Source: Paracoccus sediminicola (GTDB lineage: Bacteria > Pseudomonadota > Alphaproteobacteria > Rhodobacterales > Rhodobacteraceae). From it: a stretch of DNA of 64,000 bases. Under the pieces are notes generated by a model. The model saw only the letters and a program-made list of their open reading frames with translations, searched no databases and was not told the origin of the DNA. The stretch lies in the NCBI RefSeq assembly GCF_027912835.1, contig NZ_CP115768.1:1426001-1490000 (forward strand), written 5' to 3'. This document shows, piece by piece, positions 18,009 through 27,011 of the stretch. How positions within the stretch are numbered: position 1 is the stretch's first letter; each line of letters begins with the position of its first letter. The position numbers and the translations under genes were made by a program.

Positions 18009-18971
18009 ATGACGACCACCCCCTCGCGCCTGATGCTCAAGCCTGCGCAGCTTCGGCTGATCCATGAGATTGCCGAGACCGGCCAGCTTCAGCTTGCCGC
18101 CGAGGCATGCGCCATGACCCAGCCAGCGGCCTCGCGGATGCTTGCCGAGACCGAGCGTCAGGTCGGCGCGCCCCTGTTTCTGCGTCAGCCGAAAGGCATG
18201 GCCTTGACCGAGATCGGCCGCAACGTGCTGCGTCGCGCCCGCGTGATCCTGCGCGAGATGAGCAGCATGGCCTCGGATATCCGCGCGCTGCGCGGCGGGC
18301 TGGCTGGTTCGGTGCATATCGGCGCGGTGACGGGACCGGCGGTCGGCTATCTCGTCTCGGCGATCCGCGAGGTGAAGCAGGAATCGCCAGAGGCGGATAT
18401 CACCGTAGATGTCATGCCCTCGCGCGAGTTGCTGGCCGGGCTGATTGCCGGAGAGCTCGATTTCGTTCTGGCCCGCATCCTGCCGGAGTTCGAAAATCGC
18501 GACCTGAACATCCTGCCTATGCGGGATGAAAAGGTCAGCATGATCGTCCGCGCCGCGCACCCGCTGGCACGTGCGCCAACCGTGACCCTGACCGAGCTGT
18601 CCGATTACGAATGGATCATGCAGCAGCGCGGTGCCCCGATCCGCGAGGCGACGCTGAATGCGTTTGCCGCGCTGGGCCTGGCCGAGCCGTGCAACATCGT
18701 CAACAGCCCGTCGCTTCTGCTGACCATCGCCTATCTGGCCCAGAGCGACGCCATCGCCCCGATCTCTGACGAGGTGGCGCAGCTTCTGCTCGCCCCGCCG
18801 GTGAGTGCCGGCTTCGCCCTGTTGAGGATGCGCCGCGAAATCCGGGTATCGCCCTATTTCCTGCTGAGCCTCAGACGCCGCCCTCTCTCGCCTCTGGCCG
18901 CCCGGCTGCGCGACAGCGTGGCACGGCACGCACCGGATGGGCTAGCGATGCGGCCTGGCGGCGCAGGGTGA
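18009..18971 (+). CDS. gbpR: LysR-family regulator GbpR
   Basis: LysR-type transcription factor of 320 residues. The N-terminal winged helix-turn-helix spans about residues 12-70, with TGQLQLAAEACAMTQPAASRML as recognition region. It is followed by FLRQPKGMALTEIG and a periplasmic-binding-like effector domain. It is divergently transcribed from chvE, the same arrangement as gbpR in Agrobacterium and Azospirillum, where it activates the sugar-binding protein gene in response to arabinose or galactose. Only 135 bases separate the two starts. Confidence 0.85.
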   Translation: MTTTPSRLMLKPAQLRLIHEIAETGQLQLAAEACAMTQPAASRMLAETERQVGAPLFLRQPKGMALTEIGRNVLRRARVILREMSSMASDIRALRGGLAGSVHIGAVTGPAVGYLVSAIREVKQESPEADITVDVMPSRELLAGLIAGELDFVLARILPEFENRDLNILPMRDEKVSMIVRAAHPLARAPTVTLTELSDYEWIMQQRGAPIREATLNAFAALGLAEPCNIVNSPSLLLTIAYLAQSDAIAPISDEVAQLLLAPPVSAGFALLRMRREIRVSPYFLLSLRRRPLSPLAARLRDSVARHAPDGLAMRPGGAG

Positions 18972-19150
18972 AAGCGCCAAACCGGGTTCGAAGCGAAATT
19001 CCGCCGATCGAGAATTATTTTTCTAACTATTTAGGCGAGAAGCCTGTGTGGTGCGCACAAGAGATCAAATTTCTGCGACTGCACCAGGAAATTGTGACGT
19101 CCTCATGACAAGGCTCTGATTTTTCCGGATTCTTGGAAATTCAAAGATCA

Positions 19151-19168
19151 TGGAACCCATAGGTTCCA
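19151..19168. repeat. Inverted repeat upstream of exoY-like gene
   Basis: A perfect inverted repeat, TGGAACC-CATA-GGTTCCA, with seven-base arms. No T run follows on either strand, so an operator is more likely than a terminator. The binding protein is unknown. Confidence 0.5.
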
Positions 19169-19323
19169 AGGTGAAAACTCATACGTTAGCGCAACCGGAA
19201 AGAGTAATCTGCCGCTATTTCGGTGTATAACTATACCGACCGGTTCGTTCTACCTCACATTTTTACGCTGCAGTGCAGCACTTTACAGACTCACTTCGCA
19301 TGACTAATTGGCGCCTTATACCT

Positions 19324-19341
19324 CGTTAAGAGAAGTTAACG
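19324..19341. promoter_or_regulatory. Inverted repeat CGTTAA-N6-TTAACG before exoY-like gene
   Basis: Six-base perfect arms lie 48 bases before the exoY-like start codon, at the place of its probable -35. The core TTAA-N6-TTAACG recurs at 23543 upstream of wzz. It resembles a CtrA site, but the spacing is six bases and not the canonical seven. Confidence 0.4.
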
Positions 19342-19388
19342 CGGCCTGCGATAATATGAGCGGGCGCCCAACAGAATGGTGAAGTGCT

Positions 19389-20084
19389 ATGAATAGCATG
19401 TCAAATCATACAATTAGCGGCGGTCGTATCTACGGCGGCAGCAATCTTAATAACAATGGGCCGGTCGGCGACTGGTATCGCAAAGGCGGCAAACGCGCCT
19501 TTGACGTTATTGTCAGCCTTATGGCTCTTATGGTTCTTGTTCCGATACTGGCAGTGCTCGGATTCATAATTTTTCTGCACGATCGCGGTAAACCTTTCTT
19601 TGTCCATAAGCGGCTTGGACAGGACGGCAAGAGTTTTGGTTGCATCAAGCTGCGCTCGATGGTCGCCAATGCGGAGTCGCGCCTGAACGATATTCTTGCA
19701 AGGTCGCCTGATGCAAAGCGCGAATGGGATGAAACCCAGAAACTGACGAATGACCCGCGCGTCACGAAAATCGGAGACTTTCTGCGCAAGACCAGCCTCG
19801 ACGAATTGCCGCAGCTGGTGAACGTGCTGAAAGGTGAAATGAGCCTTGTCGGCCCCCGCCCCATCGTGCGGGACGAGTTGCCGCGCTATGGCGACGCCGC
19901 ACCGGCCTATCTGAGCCTGCGCCCCGGTCTGACCGGTCTGTGGCAGACCACCGGCCGCAACGATGTCAGCTATAGCGAGCGGGTCCAGATGGATGTGGCC
20001 TATGCACGCGACATCTCGCTGGTGGAAGACCTGCGCATCATGGTCATGACCGTCGTCACCATGATCAAGCGGACCGGTAAGTAA
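19389..20084 (+). CDS. Undecaprenyl-phosphate sugar phosphotransferase (ExoY-like)
   Basis: Bacterial sugar transferase of 231 residues. It would start repeat-unit assembly by moving a sugar-1-phosphate, typically galactose or glucose, onto undecaprenyl phosphate at the inner membrane. A single N-terminal hydrophobic segment (about 38-60) precedes the conserved motifs KLRSM, FLRKTSLDELPQL, EMSLVGPRP and RPGLTGLWQ. The lack of extra N-terminal membrane segments points to the short ExoY type. A second ATG three codons later is possible, and the ribosome-binding site is weak. Its 3' end overlaps the convergent polymerase gene by 20 bases. Confidence 0.9.
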   Translation: MNSMSNHTISGGRIYGGSNLNNNGPVGDWYRKGGKRAFDVIVSLMALMVLVPILAVLGFIIFLHDRGKPFFVHKRLGQDGKSFGCIKLRSMVANAESRLNDILARSPDAKREWDETQKLTNDPRVTKIGDFLRKTSLDELPQLVNVLKGEMSLVGPRPIVRDELPRYGDAAPAYLSLRPGLTGLWQTTGRNDVSYSERVQMDVAYARDISLVEDLRIMVMTVVTMIKRTGK

Positions 20085-21456
20085 CGCCGCCGCGATATGA
20101 CCCTTGGGGCGGGCGTGGAAGCGCCAGCCCCACCCCCAGGGCGATCCAGCCGCCGAAAAAGCGGAAACTGTCGATACTCGCCCCCAGCAGCATCCACCCG
20201 ATCAGCGTCATCGTCACCGCCAGATGCATGCGGCCCAGATAGGTCGCCCCATCCGCGTAGTAGAGCGACCGGAACAGCGTCGGCAGGATGATCGCCAGCC
20301 AGAGCAGATAGCCGACCACGCCGACCTCGGCGAGAAGCCGCACATGCAGTGAATAGGCGGGCGGCCATGCCAGCTCGATATCGGCCTCGGTGACATAGCT
20401 GCGCACCTCCCAGCTCCGCATGGCTTCCATCCCGACATGCGCCGGATAGTTGAAGCCGTATTGCCCGAAGCCGACGCCGAGGACGGGGCGTTCCTCGAAC
20501 ATCGACACGCCGGCCTCGATGGCGGCGAGACGGGTGACATTGGAATAATTCTCGGTCACGCCGGGCGTCGTGTCGATCAGCCCGTCGGTGCTGCCATATT
20601 CGATGAGATTGGCGATGTCCTCGGTCACGCCGCGCTGAATATCGGGAACGCTCATCACCACCAGAAGCCCGATAAACCCCGCCGTCACGAGCTGGATCAT
20701 CTGATCGCGACGCCGGCGCAGCAGGGTCCAGATCAGCACGAGGAACTGGAAACCGATGACCAGCATCGCCGTGCGCGACTGGGTGAGCACGAGCGCCGTC
20801 GCGACAAAGGCGCCGTAGAAAAACAGCAGCGGGGTCGATGCTCGGGTCATGGCGAAGGGAAAGATGAAGGTCAGCATCACCGCCGCCCACGAGGCTTCGA
20901 AGGTCGTCAGCCGCATCCGGATCGGGTAGAACTCGCTCTCTTCGCCGTGGATCACCGCGGATGCGGCATCGTGGATCTGCGTCAGCAAGGGGATGTCGTA
21001 CCAGGACGAGACCTCGAAGAAGCCAACGACGGCCATCGTAATCAACCCCGCCGCAGCCCCGCGCGAGATGTCGCGCGCCTGACCGTAGCGGACCAGATTA
21101 TAGAACATCAGCGCGACCACCGGGCCAAGCGCCACCATCATGCCCTGGGTGATGACCCGGCTCATTCCGCCGCGCCCCTTGAACATGGCGACGGAAATCT
21201 CGTCGTAATTGACCACCACGCTGGCGACGATTACGCCGATGAACCCAAGAAACAGAAGGGTGAAGCCGGTCGGAAACGCAATGATCGAAGGTCTCCGCAT
21301 GAACAGCAGAAAGGCCACGGGGATCATGTAGATGAAACCGTCCTTGGCCAGCTCGCCCACGGGAAGGATCGGCGGCAGGTCGTTGAAGACGGTCGCCACG
21401 ACCATCAGGACGACCACCGCGCGCGGCACGAGACGGCCGGCCGCGGTCTCGGTCAT
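20065..21456 (-). CDS. O-antigen ligase/polymerase-family protein (Wzy-like)
   Basis: Integral membrane protein of 463 residues with about ten to twelve hydrophobic segments. A long periplasmic loop near residues 300-370 contains the motif VLGVGFGQYGFNYPAHVG, as in the O-antigen ligase/polymerase superfamily. In this locus it is the likely polymerase joining repeat units in the periplasm; ligase activity is less likely because no lipid A-linked pathway genes are near. Its start overlaps the end of the upstream glycosyltransferase by four bases. Confidence 0.8.
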   Translation of the reverse strand: MTETAAGRLVPRAVVVLMVVATVFNDLPPILPVGELAKDGFIYMIPVAFLLFMRRPSIIAFPTGFTLLFLGFIGVIVASVVVNYDEISVAMFKGRGGMSRVITQGMMVALGPVVALMFYNLVRYGQARDISRGAAAGLITMAVVGFFEVSSWYDIPLLTQIHDAASAVIHGEESEFYPIRMRLTTFEASWAAVMLTFIFPFAMTRASTPLLFFYGAFVATALVLTQSRTAMLVIGFQFLVLIWTLLRRRRDQMIQLVTAGFIGLLVVMSVPDIQRGVTEDIANLIEYGSTDGLIDTTPGVTENYSNVTRLAAIEAGVSMFEERPVLGVGFGQYGFNYPAHVGMEAMRSWEVRSYVTEADIELAWPPAYSLHVRLLAEVGVVGYLLWLAIILPTLFRSLYYADGATYLGRMHLAVTMTLIGWMLLGASIDSFRFFGGWIALGVGLALPRPPQGSYRGGVTYRSA

Positions 21457-22334
21457 CGCCAGACCTTCTTCTTGATCGAGGTTAGCCAGTCGAAGGGGAT
21501 CGCCATGAAGGCCAGCGTGCGCGCGATACCCAGATAGCTATGCGGATCGGTCCAGCCGAAATTGTCCCGCTGCACCCGCAGACGCGAGACCAGGTTGCGC
21601 TTGCGCTTGGCCGCCGTGGTCCCGGTTTCGCTGACGATATACTGGGTCAGCACCTCGGGAATATTGGCGATGCCGTGGCGCTTGGCCATGCGCACGAAAA
21701 GATCGTAATCCTCGGCGGTGCGATACCGGTCGGAATAGGGTCCGATCTCGCGCAGCGCCTCGGTGCGGATCATGATCGTCGGGTGCAGAAGTGCGGGCAC
21801 GTAGCGCTGGCGCCGAAGCATCTTGGCCGGATCGGTCGGAAAGCGCAGCGTGAACAGATATTCACCATCGTCATTCACGCAGCGCGCCCAGGTTCCGACC
21901 ATGCCGATATCGGGATTTTCTTCCATGAAGGCGAACTGCTTTTCAAACCGGCCCGGCAGGGGCAGGTCGCCGCAATCGAGCCGCGAGATATAACGGTAGC
22001 CGCGCGCGAAAATCGTCTCGATCCCGGCATTAAGCGCATTCTCGATACCCTGATTACGATCCAGCCGCTGCAAGGTCACCTCATGCGCCCCGGCGTGATC
22101 GGCCGCGTTCATTGGCTCGGGCGAGCCGTCATCGACAACCACGATGTCAAAGGGAAATTCGATCCCTGCCAGCACATCGAGGGTCTCGGTCAGCCCTTGC
22201 TGATCCTTGAACACGGGGATCAGCACGCAGATATCGGGACGCACAGCCTCGTGGGGGGGCAGCGAGGCGAGTTCGGCGCTCGCCAGATTGGCGGCGCCTG
22301 CCCTGCCCGCGGCGCTTTCCTCGCTGTCGGTCAT
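21453..22334 (-). CDS. Glycosyltransferase family 2 protein
   Basis: Cytoplasmic GT-A-fold glycosyltransferase of 293 residues. The nucleotide-sugar-binding core shows CVLIPVFKDQQGL, DIVVVDDGSPEP, RLDRNQGIENALNAG and the DxD-like segment RLDCGDLPLPGRFEKQ. It carries one sugar-transfer step of repeat-unit assembly; donor and acceptor cannot be told. It overlaps wzz upstream and the polymerase downstream by four bases each (ATGA), so wzz, this gene and the polymerase form one coupled operon. Confidence 0.88.
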   Translation of the reverse strand: MTDSEESAAGRAGAANLASAELASLPPHEAVRPDICVLIPVFKDQQGLTETLDVLAGIEFPFDIVVVDDGSPEPMNAADHAGAHEVTLQRLDRNQGIENALNAGIETIFARGYRYISRLDCGDLPLPGRFEKQFAFMEENPDIGMVGTWARCVNDDGEYLFTLRFPTDPAKMLRRQRYVPALLHPTIMIRTEALREIGPYSDRYRTAEDYDLFVRMAKRHGIANIPEVLTQYIVSETGTTAAKRKRNLVSRLRVQRDNFGWTDPHSYLGIARTLAFMAIPFDWLTSIKKKVWR

Positions 22335-23341
22335 GCACCAGCCTCCTGCAATCGGGCGGCGCGGCGGCGCTGACTGCCGAGCCGGATCATGGCGACGGTC
22401 AGACCGACAAGGAAACCCGTCATCAGCCCGAGCGCCAGGATCACCGGCTTGGCGTTGAACCCGCTCGGACGTGTCGGCACCACGGCGGGCGAGAACAGCT
22501 GCACGGTGATCTCGGGCTCGCCCATCCGGCTCTGGATCTGGCGATGTTCCAGCAGAAGCTGCTCATAGACGACGGCTGTGGCCTCCACCTCGCGCTCGGC
22601 CTCACGCTGGCGGGCATAAAGCGCGGCATTCTCGGCGATCGCCTCTTCCTGCTCGCCCTCGACCCAGGTATCCGAGCGCTGGCTCAGCAGCCGCGCCCGC
22701 TCGCGCATGGTCTGAGCTGTCTGTTCCGCGGCTTCCAGCCGGTTGGTCAGCTCGGTGATCTGCACTTCGAGATTATCCATCATTTCCTGATAGACCGCGT
22801 TGCGCAGCTCGACCCGGTAATTCAGATAGCCCTGCGCAACCGCATTCGCCGCCCCGGCTGCGAGCACGGGGCTTTCGGCGTTGTAGCGCAGATTCACCAC
22901 GAAGGACCGGCCGCTATTGCTGGGATCGAGATTTTGCCCAAGATTGCGCAGCAGCCCCTTGCGGCGCTCTTCCTCGGTGGGTTCGGTCTCGCGCGGCTCG
23001 TCTGGCGGATAGGCAGCCTCGTCCAGCAACGCCAGAAGCTCGGGCGACATCGCCTCAAGCGCATGATTCAGCACCACCGGCGTGCCGATGATCTCGACCA
23101 TGGTCGAGGTCGCGGTGGCATCCCCGACCTCGTCAGCGGCGTCTTCATTGATGGTGATGAACCCGGCGCGCGACGCATCCGAAATCAGCCGCGCGGTCGC
23201 AGAATAGGTTTCCGGAAGCTGCGTGGCGACGAAATACGCCCCGCCGCCAAAAGCCAGAGTGAGGATCAGCACCAGGAAGAAATACCGCCGAAGCGCGACG
23301 AACACATCGCCGATGGTGAAGGAATGGGGGACTTTCTGCAT
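22331..23341 (-). CDS. Polysaccharide chain-length/co-polymerase protein (Wzz-type)
   Basis: Protein of 336 residues with two membrane segments, near 18-37 and 305-325, and a periplasmic part rich in predicted coiled coil (about 170-280). The PxxP-like segment PTRPSGFNAKP before the second membrane segment is typical of Wzz/GumC co-polymerases. It lacks the cytoplasmic tyrosine-kinase domain of larger relatives such as Wzc or ExoP. It would set chain length and link the polymerase to the outer-membrane exporter, which is not encoded here. Confidence 0.87.
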   Translation of the reverse strand: MQKVPHSFTIGDVFVALRRYFFLVLILTLAFGGGAYFVATQLPETYSATARLISDASRAGFITINEDAADEVGDATATSTMVEIIGTPVVLNHALEAMSPELLALLDEAAYPPDEPRETEPTEEERRKGLLRNLGQNLDPSNSGRSFVVNLRYNAESPVLAAGAANAVAQGYLNYRVELRNAVYQEMMDNLEVQITELTNRLEAAEQTAQTMRERARLLSQRSDTWVEGEQEEAIAENAALYARQREAEREVEATAVVYEQLLLEHRQIQSRMGEPEITVQLFSPAVVPTRPSGFNAKPVILALGLMTGFLVGLTVAMIRLGSQRRRAARLQEAGA

Positions 23342-23542
23342 CTTAGACTTCCGAACGAAGGGACGGGGCGGCGGCGCTTTGCGGGATGTGGTTGCGGGCG
23401 GAACGCCGCGTCGGCGTTTCGCGTTCCCGGCACGGTCGCGGCCGAGACATCGCCTTAATGCGGGCGGTGAAACCGACGCCCATGTCGTAACCTTTCAACA
23501 ACCGATCAGCCCCGGAAAATCATCCGCGCCTAAAGGATGCTC

Positions 23543-23558
23543 TTAACGCAGTTTAACG
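23543..23558. promoter_or_regulatory. TTAA-N6-TTAACG motif upstream of wzz
   Basis: The sequence TTAACGCAGTTTAACG lies about 200 bases upstream of the wzz start in a 294-base gap. It shares TTAA-N6-TTAACG with the inverted repeat before the exoY-like gene at 19326-19341. Only these two copies were noticed in the window, both at polysaccharide genes. Confidence 0.35.
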
Positions 23559-23635
23559 TCCGAGGTCGAGCGACGATGAACCGTTGGCAAAGACACAACC
23601 GAGTGAACCGGCACCGATGGCGTGAGAACGTCGCG

Positions 23636-24715
23636 TCAGGAACCGCCCCCATCGGGCCGGGGTCTCGCGCCCTGCCCCTCATTGCCGGTCGCAAGACTGG
23701 CGCAGATCCGCTTCGCCTCTCGGGTGAGATCCTGCCAGCGTGACAGCACGGGTCCGGCAGGGGTTTCGTCACAGGCACGCCGCTTGCGCATTCGCCTTTG
23801 CAACGCCGCATATCCCCTGGGTCCGAGCGCCATGCTGACCGCGCGGCGCGCAGTTTCCTTCGGCGATACCGGCGGAAACAGCGTCCGCAGCAGCGCCAGC
23901 GAAGCCGCGCCGATTCGCCCCGAATCCTGCAGGCGCCAGACCCGATCCTGAAGGTGATATCCGGATTTCGCCGCGCGCGACCAGTCATGGCTTTCGCGCA
24001 GATACCACTGATGCGACAGGTCTGCGGTCTCGGCCCCGCTGGTAAGGCGGTGATCCGCCGGGGTCTCTTCCTTGGCGATGCCCGGCACGTCCGAAATCTC
24101 GAACCCGATCCCCGCCCGATCGAGCCGCATGGCCAGATCCGTGTCCTGATTGACCCGAAGCGTCTCGTCGAACGGAAACTCGGCTGCGATTGCCGCGGGC
24201 ATCGTCAGCATCGAGGTCTGCACGCGCCCCGCATCGCGATAGGCATAGTCGACCAGGCTGCTTCCCGCGCGCCATTCCGGCTGATGCACCTCACGGATTT
24301 CGCCGTGGATATGCAGCACCGCGCCGCTGACCAGCACCTTGCGGTCGTTCTCGTGGCGGGCATAGAAGCTGCGGATCTCGTCATAGCGGCCCGGCAGCCA
24401 GATATCGTCGGAATCGAGAAAGCTCACATGGCTGCCCGTCGCCTCGCGCGCGCCGCGATTTCGGGCCGCCGGTCCGCGCAGCTGGCGGGGCTGGCGCAGA
24501 ACCCTGACGCCTTGCCCTTCCAGCCAGCCATACTCTGCCGAAAGATCCCGATCCGACGCGTCATCCACAACGATGATCTCGATCGCATCCTCGGTCTGAT
24601 CGCGCAGCGACAGCACCGCGCGCAGCAGCATATCGGCCCGGTTCCGGTTCGGAATAACCACAGAGAGTTTGAAATCGTCTTTCACTTCAATATCCTGCGC
24701 GAAGCGCACTGCCAT
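23636..24715 (-). CDS. Glycosyltransferase family 2 protein
   Basis: GT-A-fold glycosyltransferase of 359 residues. The motifs KLSVVIPNRNRADMLLRAV, EIIVVDDASD, GPAARNRGAREA and SFLDSDDIWLPGR are family hallmarks. The frame stays open far upstream. The ATG chosen (MAVRFAQDIEVKDDF) is the last ATG before the domain. A GTG nine codons later, at VKDDF, has a better spaced AGGA and is an alternative. The C-terminal 90 residues are basic and match no motif I know. It reads toward wzz, with 294 bases between them, and is divergent from the next glycosyltransferase. Confidence 0.82.
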   Translation of the reverse strand: MAVRFAQDIEVKDDFKLSVVIPNRNRADMLLRAVLSLRDQTEDAIEIIVVDDASDRDLSAEYGWLEGQGVRVLRQPRQLRGPAARNRGAREATGSHVSFLDSDDIWLPGRYDEIRSFYARHENDRKVLVSGAVLHIHGEIREVHQPEWRAGSSLVDYAYRDAGRVQTSMLTMPAAIAAEFPFDETLRVNQDTDLAMRLDRAGIGFEISDVPGIAKEETPADHRLTSGAETADLSHQWYLRESHDWSRAAKSGYHLQDRVWRLQDSGRIGAASLALLRTLFPPVSPKETARRAVSMALGPRGYAALQRRMRKRRACDETPAGPVLSRWQDLTREAKRICASLATGNEGQGARPRPDGGGS

Positions 24716-24931
24716 CCTTATGAGATGGTTTACCTTATTCACCGAAGTATTAACCACAGAAATGCGACATGGCGACGGCACTGTTCTGCCGATCCGCTCC
24801 GGTGCTGCTGAAACGGCTTGCGGCGACAGCGCGTTCACATAGGATGCGCGCTGTTTTTTTGCCAGTACGGGCCGGGCAAACCGTTGCCTTACGCTGCGTC
24901 GTGACACCGGAACGAGTGAGGATTCCACATC

Positions 24932-25873
24932 ATGCAGACCGAACCGAGTCGCGAAGCTCAGGGCGCCGTGCCGTTTTTCTCGGTGGTCATTCCGGCCTAT
25001 AACCGCGCCGGACAGATCCGGCGGACGCTGGAATCCTGCCTCGCCCAGACCGAACCGAATTTCGAGATCGTGGTCGTCGATGACGGCTCGGCGGATGATA
25101 CCGCCGGGGTGGTCGAGGCGATGGGCGATCCGCGTATCCGCTGCATCCGGCAGGACAACGCAGGTGCATCCTCGGCGCGCAATCGGGGCAGCGCCGAGGC
25201 GCGGGGTGACTACATCGCCTTTCTGGATTCCGACGACGAGTTCCTGCCGGAAAAGCTGGCACAGTTTCGCGCGGCCATATCTTCGGCGGATGATGGGGAA
25301 CAGATCGTCTGGTATTCACCACTGTTTTTCCATCGCAGCGCGGATAACCGCATGGTCAAGCCGGATCGTGGCATCCGGCCCGACGAGCCGGTCGGCGATT
25401 ATCTTTTCGCCGAGGACGGTCTGATGCAGACCTCAACGCTGGTCGTCCCCCGCGCGCTTCAGAACCGGGTCCGCTTCGATGAGAGCCTGCGCTGCCTCGA
25501 AGATCTGGATCTCTGCCTGCGCCTCGAAGCCGAGGGGGCGCATTTCCGGATGCTGCCCGATCCGCTGGTCATCTGGTATGACGACCAGTCCGTGGGACGG
25601 CTGTCCTATACCACCCGCCCCGAAGAGGTGCGCGACTGGGTGGCGCTGCAATCCTCCCGGCTCACCGAGCGCGCGGAGAGCGGGTTCATGGCACGCTTCC
25701 TGGTCCCCGAAATCGCGCGCAGCGAACCGGGCCGGGCCGTGAGCATCCTGCGGCGCGCGATCAGTGCGCGGGCGCTGTCGGCCAAGCGTGCGGCAGCGAT
25801 CCTGATGCGCGGCGTGGCGCCCGGCGGATATCGCCGCCTGCGGGATCTGATCGTGAGGATCCGTCATGGCTGA
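24932..25873 (+). CDS. Glycosyltransferase family 2 protein
   Basis: GT-A-fold glycosyltransferase of 313 residues. It shows FFSVVIPAYNRAGQIRRTLE, EIVVVDDGSADDT, GASSARNRGSAEARGDYIAF and the metal-site region LDSDDEFLPEKL. The C-terminal part closely parallels that of the divergent neighbour, with similar CLEDLDLCLRLE and VSILRRAI segments, suggesting that the two are paralogs. The next gene overlaps its end by eight bases. Confidence 0.88.
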   Translation: MQTEPSREAQGAVPFFSVVIPAYNRAGQIRRTLESCLAQTEPNFEIVVVDDGSADDTAGVVEAMGDPRIRCIRQDNAGASSARNRGSAEARGDYIAFLDSDDEFLPEKLAQFRAAISSADDGEQIVWYSPLFFHRSADNRMVKPDRGIRPDEPVGDYLFAEDGLMQTSTLVVPRALQNRVRFDESLRCLEDLDLCLRLEAEGAHFRMLPDPLVIWYDDQSVGRLSYTTRPEEVRDWVALQSSRLTERAESGFMARFLVPEIARSEPGRAVSILRRAISARALSAKRAAAILMRGVAPGGYRRLRDLIVRIRHG

Positions 25874-27011
25874 GACCCTCGCCAAAACCGCCCCGAGCCG
25901 CACACCGCGCCATGTGGTCCATGTCACCGAAGCGCCGCTTGGCGGGGTGGTCACCTATCTCGAAGAGCTTCTCTCGGCACAGATCGCCGGGATGCCGGAC
26001 ACGCAGATCGAGCTGCTGACGCCCGAGGTCAATCGCGAGGCGCTGGCCGGGCTCGAAGGGCCGAATTTCAAGATGATCGCCTTTCCGCACCGACGCGGCT
26101 CGAAGGCCGATCTCATGCGGCTCGGCTGGCGGGTGATCCGCCATCTGCGCCGCACCCGCCCCGAGATATTGCATATCCATTCCAGCTTCGCCGGTGCGGC
26201 TATCCGCGCACTGGCACCGCTGATCCCGCGCGGCACAAAGGTCATCTATTGCCCGCATGGCTGGGCCTTCTCGCGCCGGGGCAGCAAGCGAATGCAGGAA
26301 GGTGTGGCGCGGGTCGAGCGGGCGCTCAGCCGGGTCACCGACCGGATCATCTGCATCTCGGACTATGAGCGGCAAGAGGCGCTGCATGCCGGGATCGCAC
26401 CCGAAAAGCTGAGCGTGATCGATAACGGCGTAAGCCAGCGCTCCGGCATACCGGCCCCAGAGCCGAAAGCCGAGGACGCGCCGCGGCTGATCGCTTTTGC
26501 CGGGCGTTTCGACGAGCAGAAGGGATACGATACGTTTCTGGAGGTGATGCGCCTTCTGGGCGACGAGGCCCGCGCCATCGCCATCGGCAGCGCCATCGTC
26601 TCTGCCGACGAGCTTCCCGAGCTGCCGGACAATGTCCAACTGCTCGGCTGGCAGCCGCGCGACAAGGTCTATGCGCTCTATGCCGAGGCCGATCTGTTGC
26701 TGGTGCCGTCCCGGTGGGAGGGGTTCGGCCTGGTCGCGGTCGAGGCGATGCAGGCGCGGCTTGCCGTATTCGCCAGCCGCGTCGGAGGGTTGCAGGATAT
26801 CGTCGTCGATGGTGAAACGGGAAGGCTGTTCACCCCCGACGATGCCGACCAGATCACCGCGATGATCCGCGAGACCAGCGATGCGCAGCTTCGCGATTAT
26901 GGCGAGGCCGGCTATCGGCGCTATCTGTCGCGATACACCGCCGCGCGCATGGCGCGTGAGGTCGGCGCCCTCTATGCCGCCTTGCTGGATGAGGGCGCCG
27001 GCCGATCCTGA
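25866..27011 (+). CDS. Glycosyltransferase family 4 protein
   Basis: GT-B-fold glycosyltransferase of 381 residues. The N-terminal domain has VVHVTEAPLGGVVTYLEEL and ILHIHSSFAG. The C-terminal donor-binding domain has LIAFAGRFDEQKGYDTFLE and the E-x7-E-type motif PSRWEGFGLVAVEAM, followed by GETGRLFTPDD. It retains nucleotide-sugar binding residues typical of retaining enzymes. It overlaps the preceding GT2 gene by eight bases and ends one base from the convergent hydrolase gene. Confidence 0.9.
   Translation: MAETLAKTAPSRTPRHVVHVTEAPLGGVVTYLEELLSAQIAGMPDTQIELLTPEVNREALAGLEGPNFKMIAFPHRRGSKADLMRLGWRVIRHLRRTRPEILHIHSSFAGAAIRALAPLIPRGTKVIYCPHGWAFSRRGSKRMQEGVARVERALSRVTDRIICISDYERQEALHAGIAPEKLSVIDNGVSQRSGIPAPEPKAEDAPRLIAFAGRFDEQKGYDTFLEVMRLLGDEARAIAIGSAIVSADELPELPDNVQLLGWQPRDKVYALYAEADLLLVPSRWEGFGLVAVEAMQARLAVFASRVGGLQDIVVDGETGRLFTPDDADQITAMIRETSDAQLRDYGEAGYRRYLSRYTAARMAREVGALYAALLDEGAGRS

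Larger units (their letters stand above)
18972..19388. other. AT-richer intergenic region before the polysaccharide locus
   Basis: This 417-base stretch has no credible gene. It is visibly richer in A and T than its surroundings and contains two inverted repeats, at 19151-19168 and 19324-19341. The second lies close to a possible -10 (GATAAT at 19350) before the exoY-like gene. It probably holds the control region of the exopolysaccharide locus. Confidence 0.65.

Noticed and set aside
19326..19339. Canonical CtrA binding site
   Set aside because: The spacing between TTAA halves is six bases, not the seven of the established CtrA site. It is kept as an unassigned motif.
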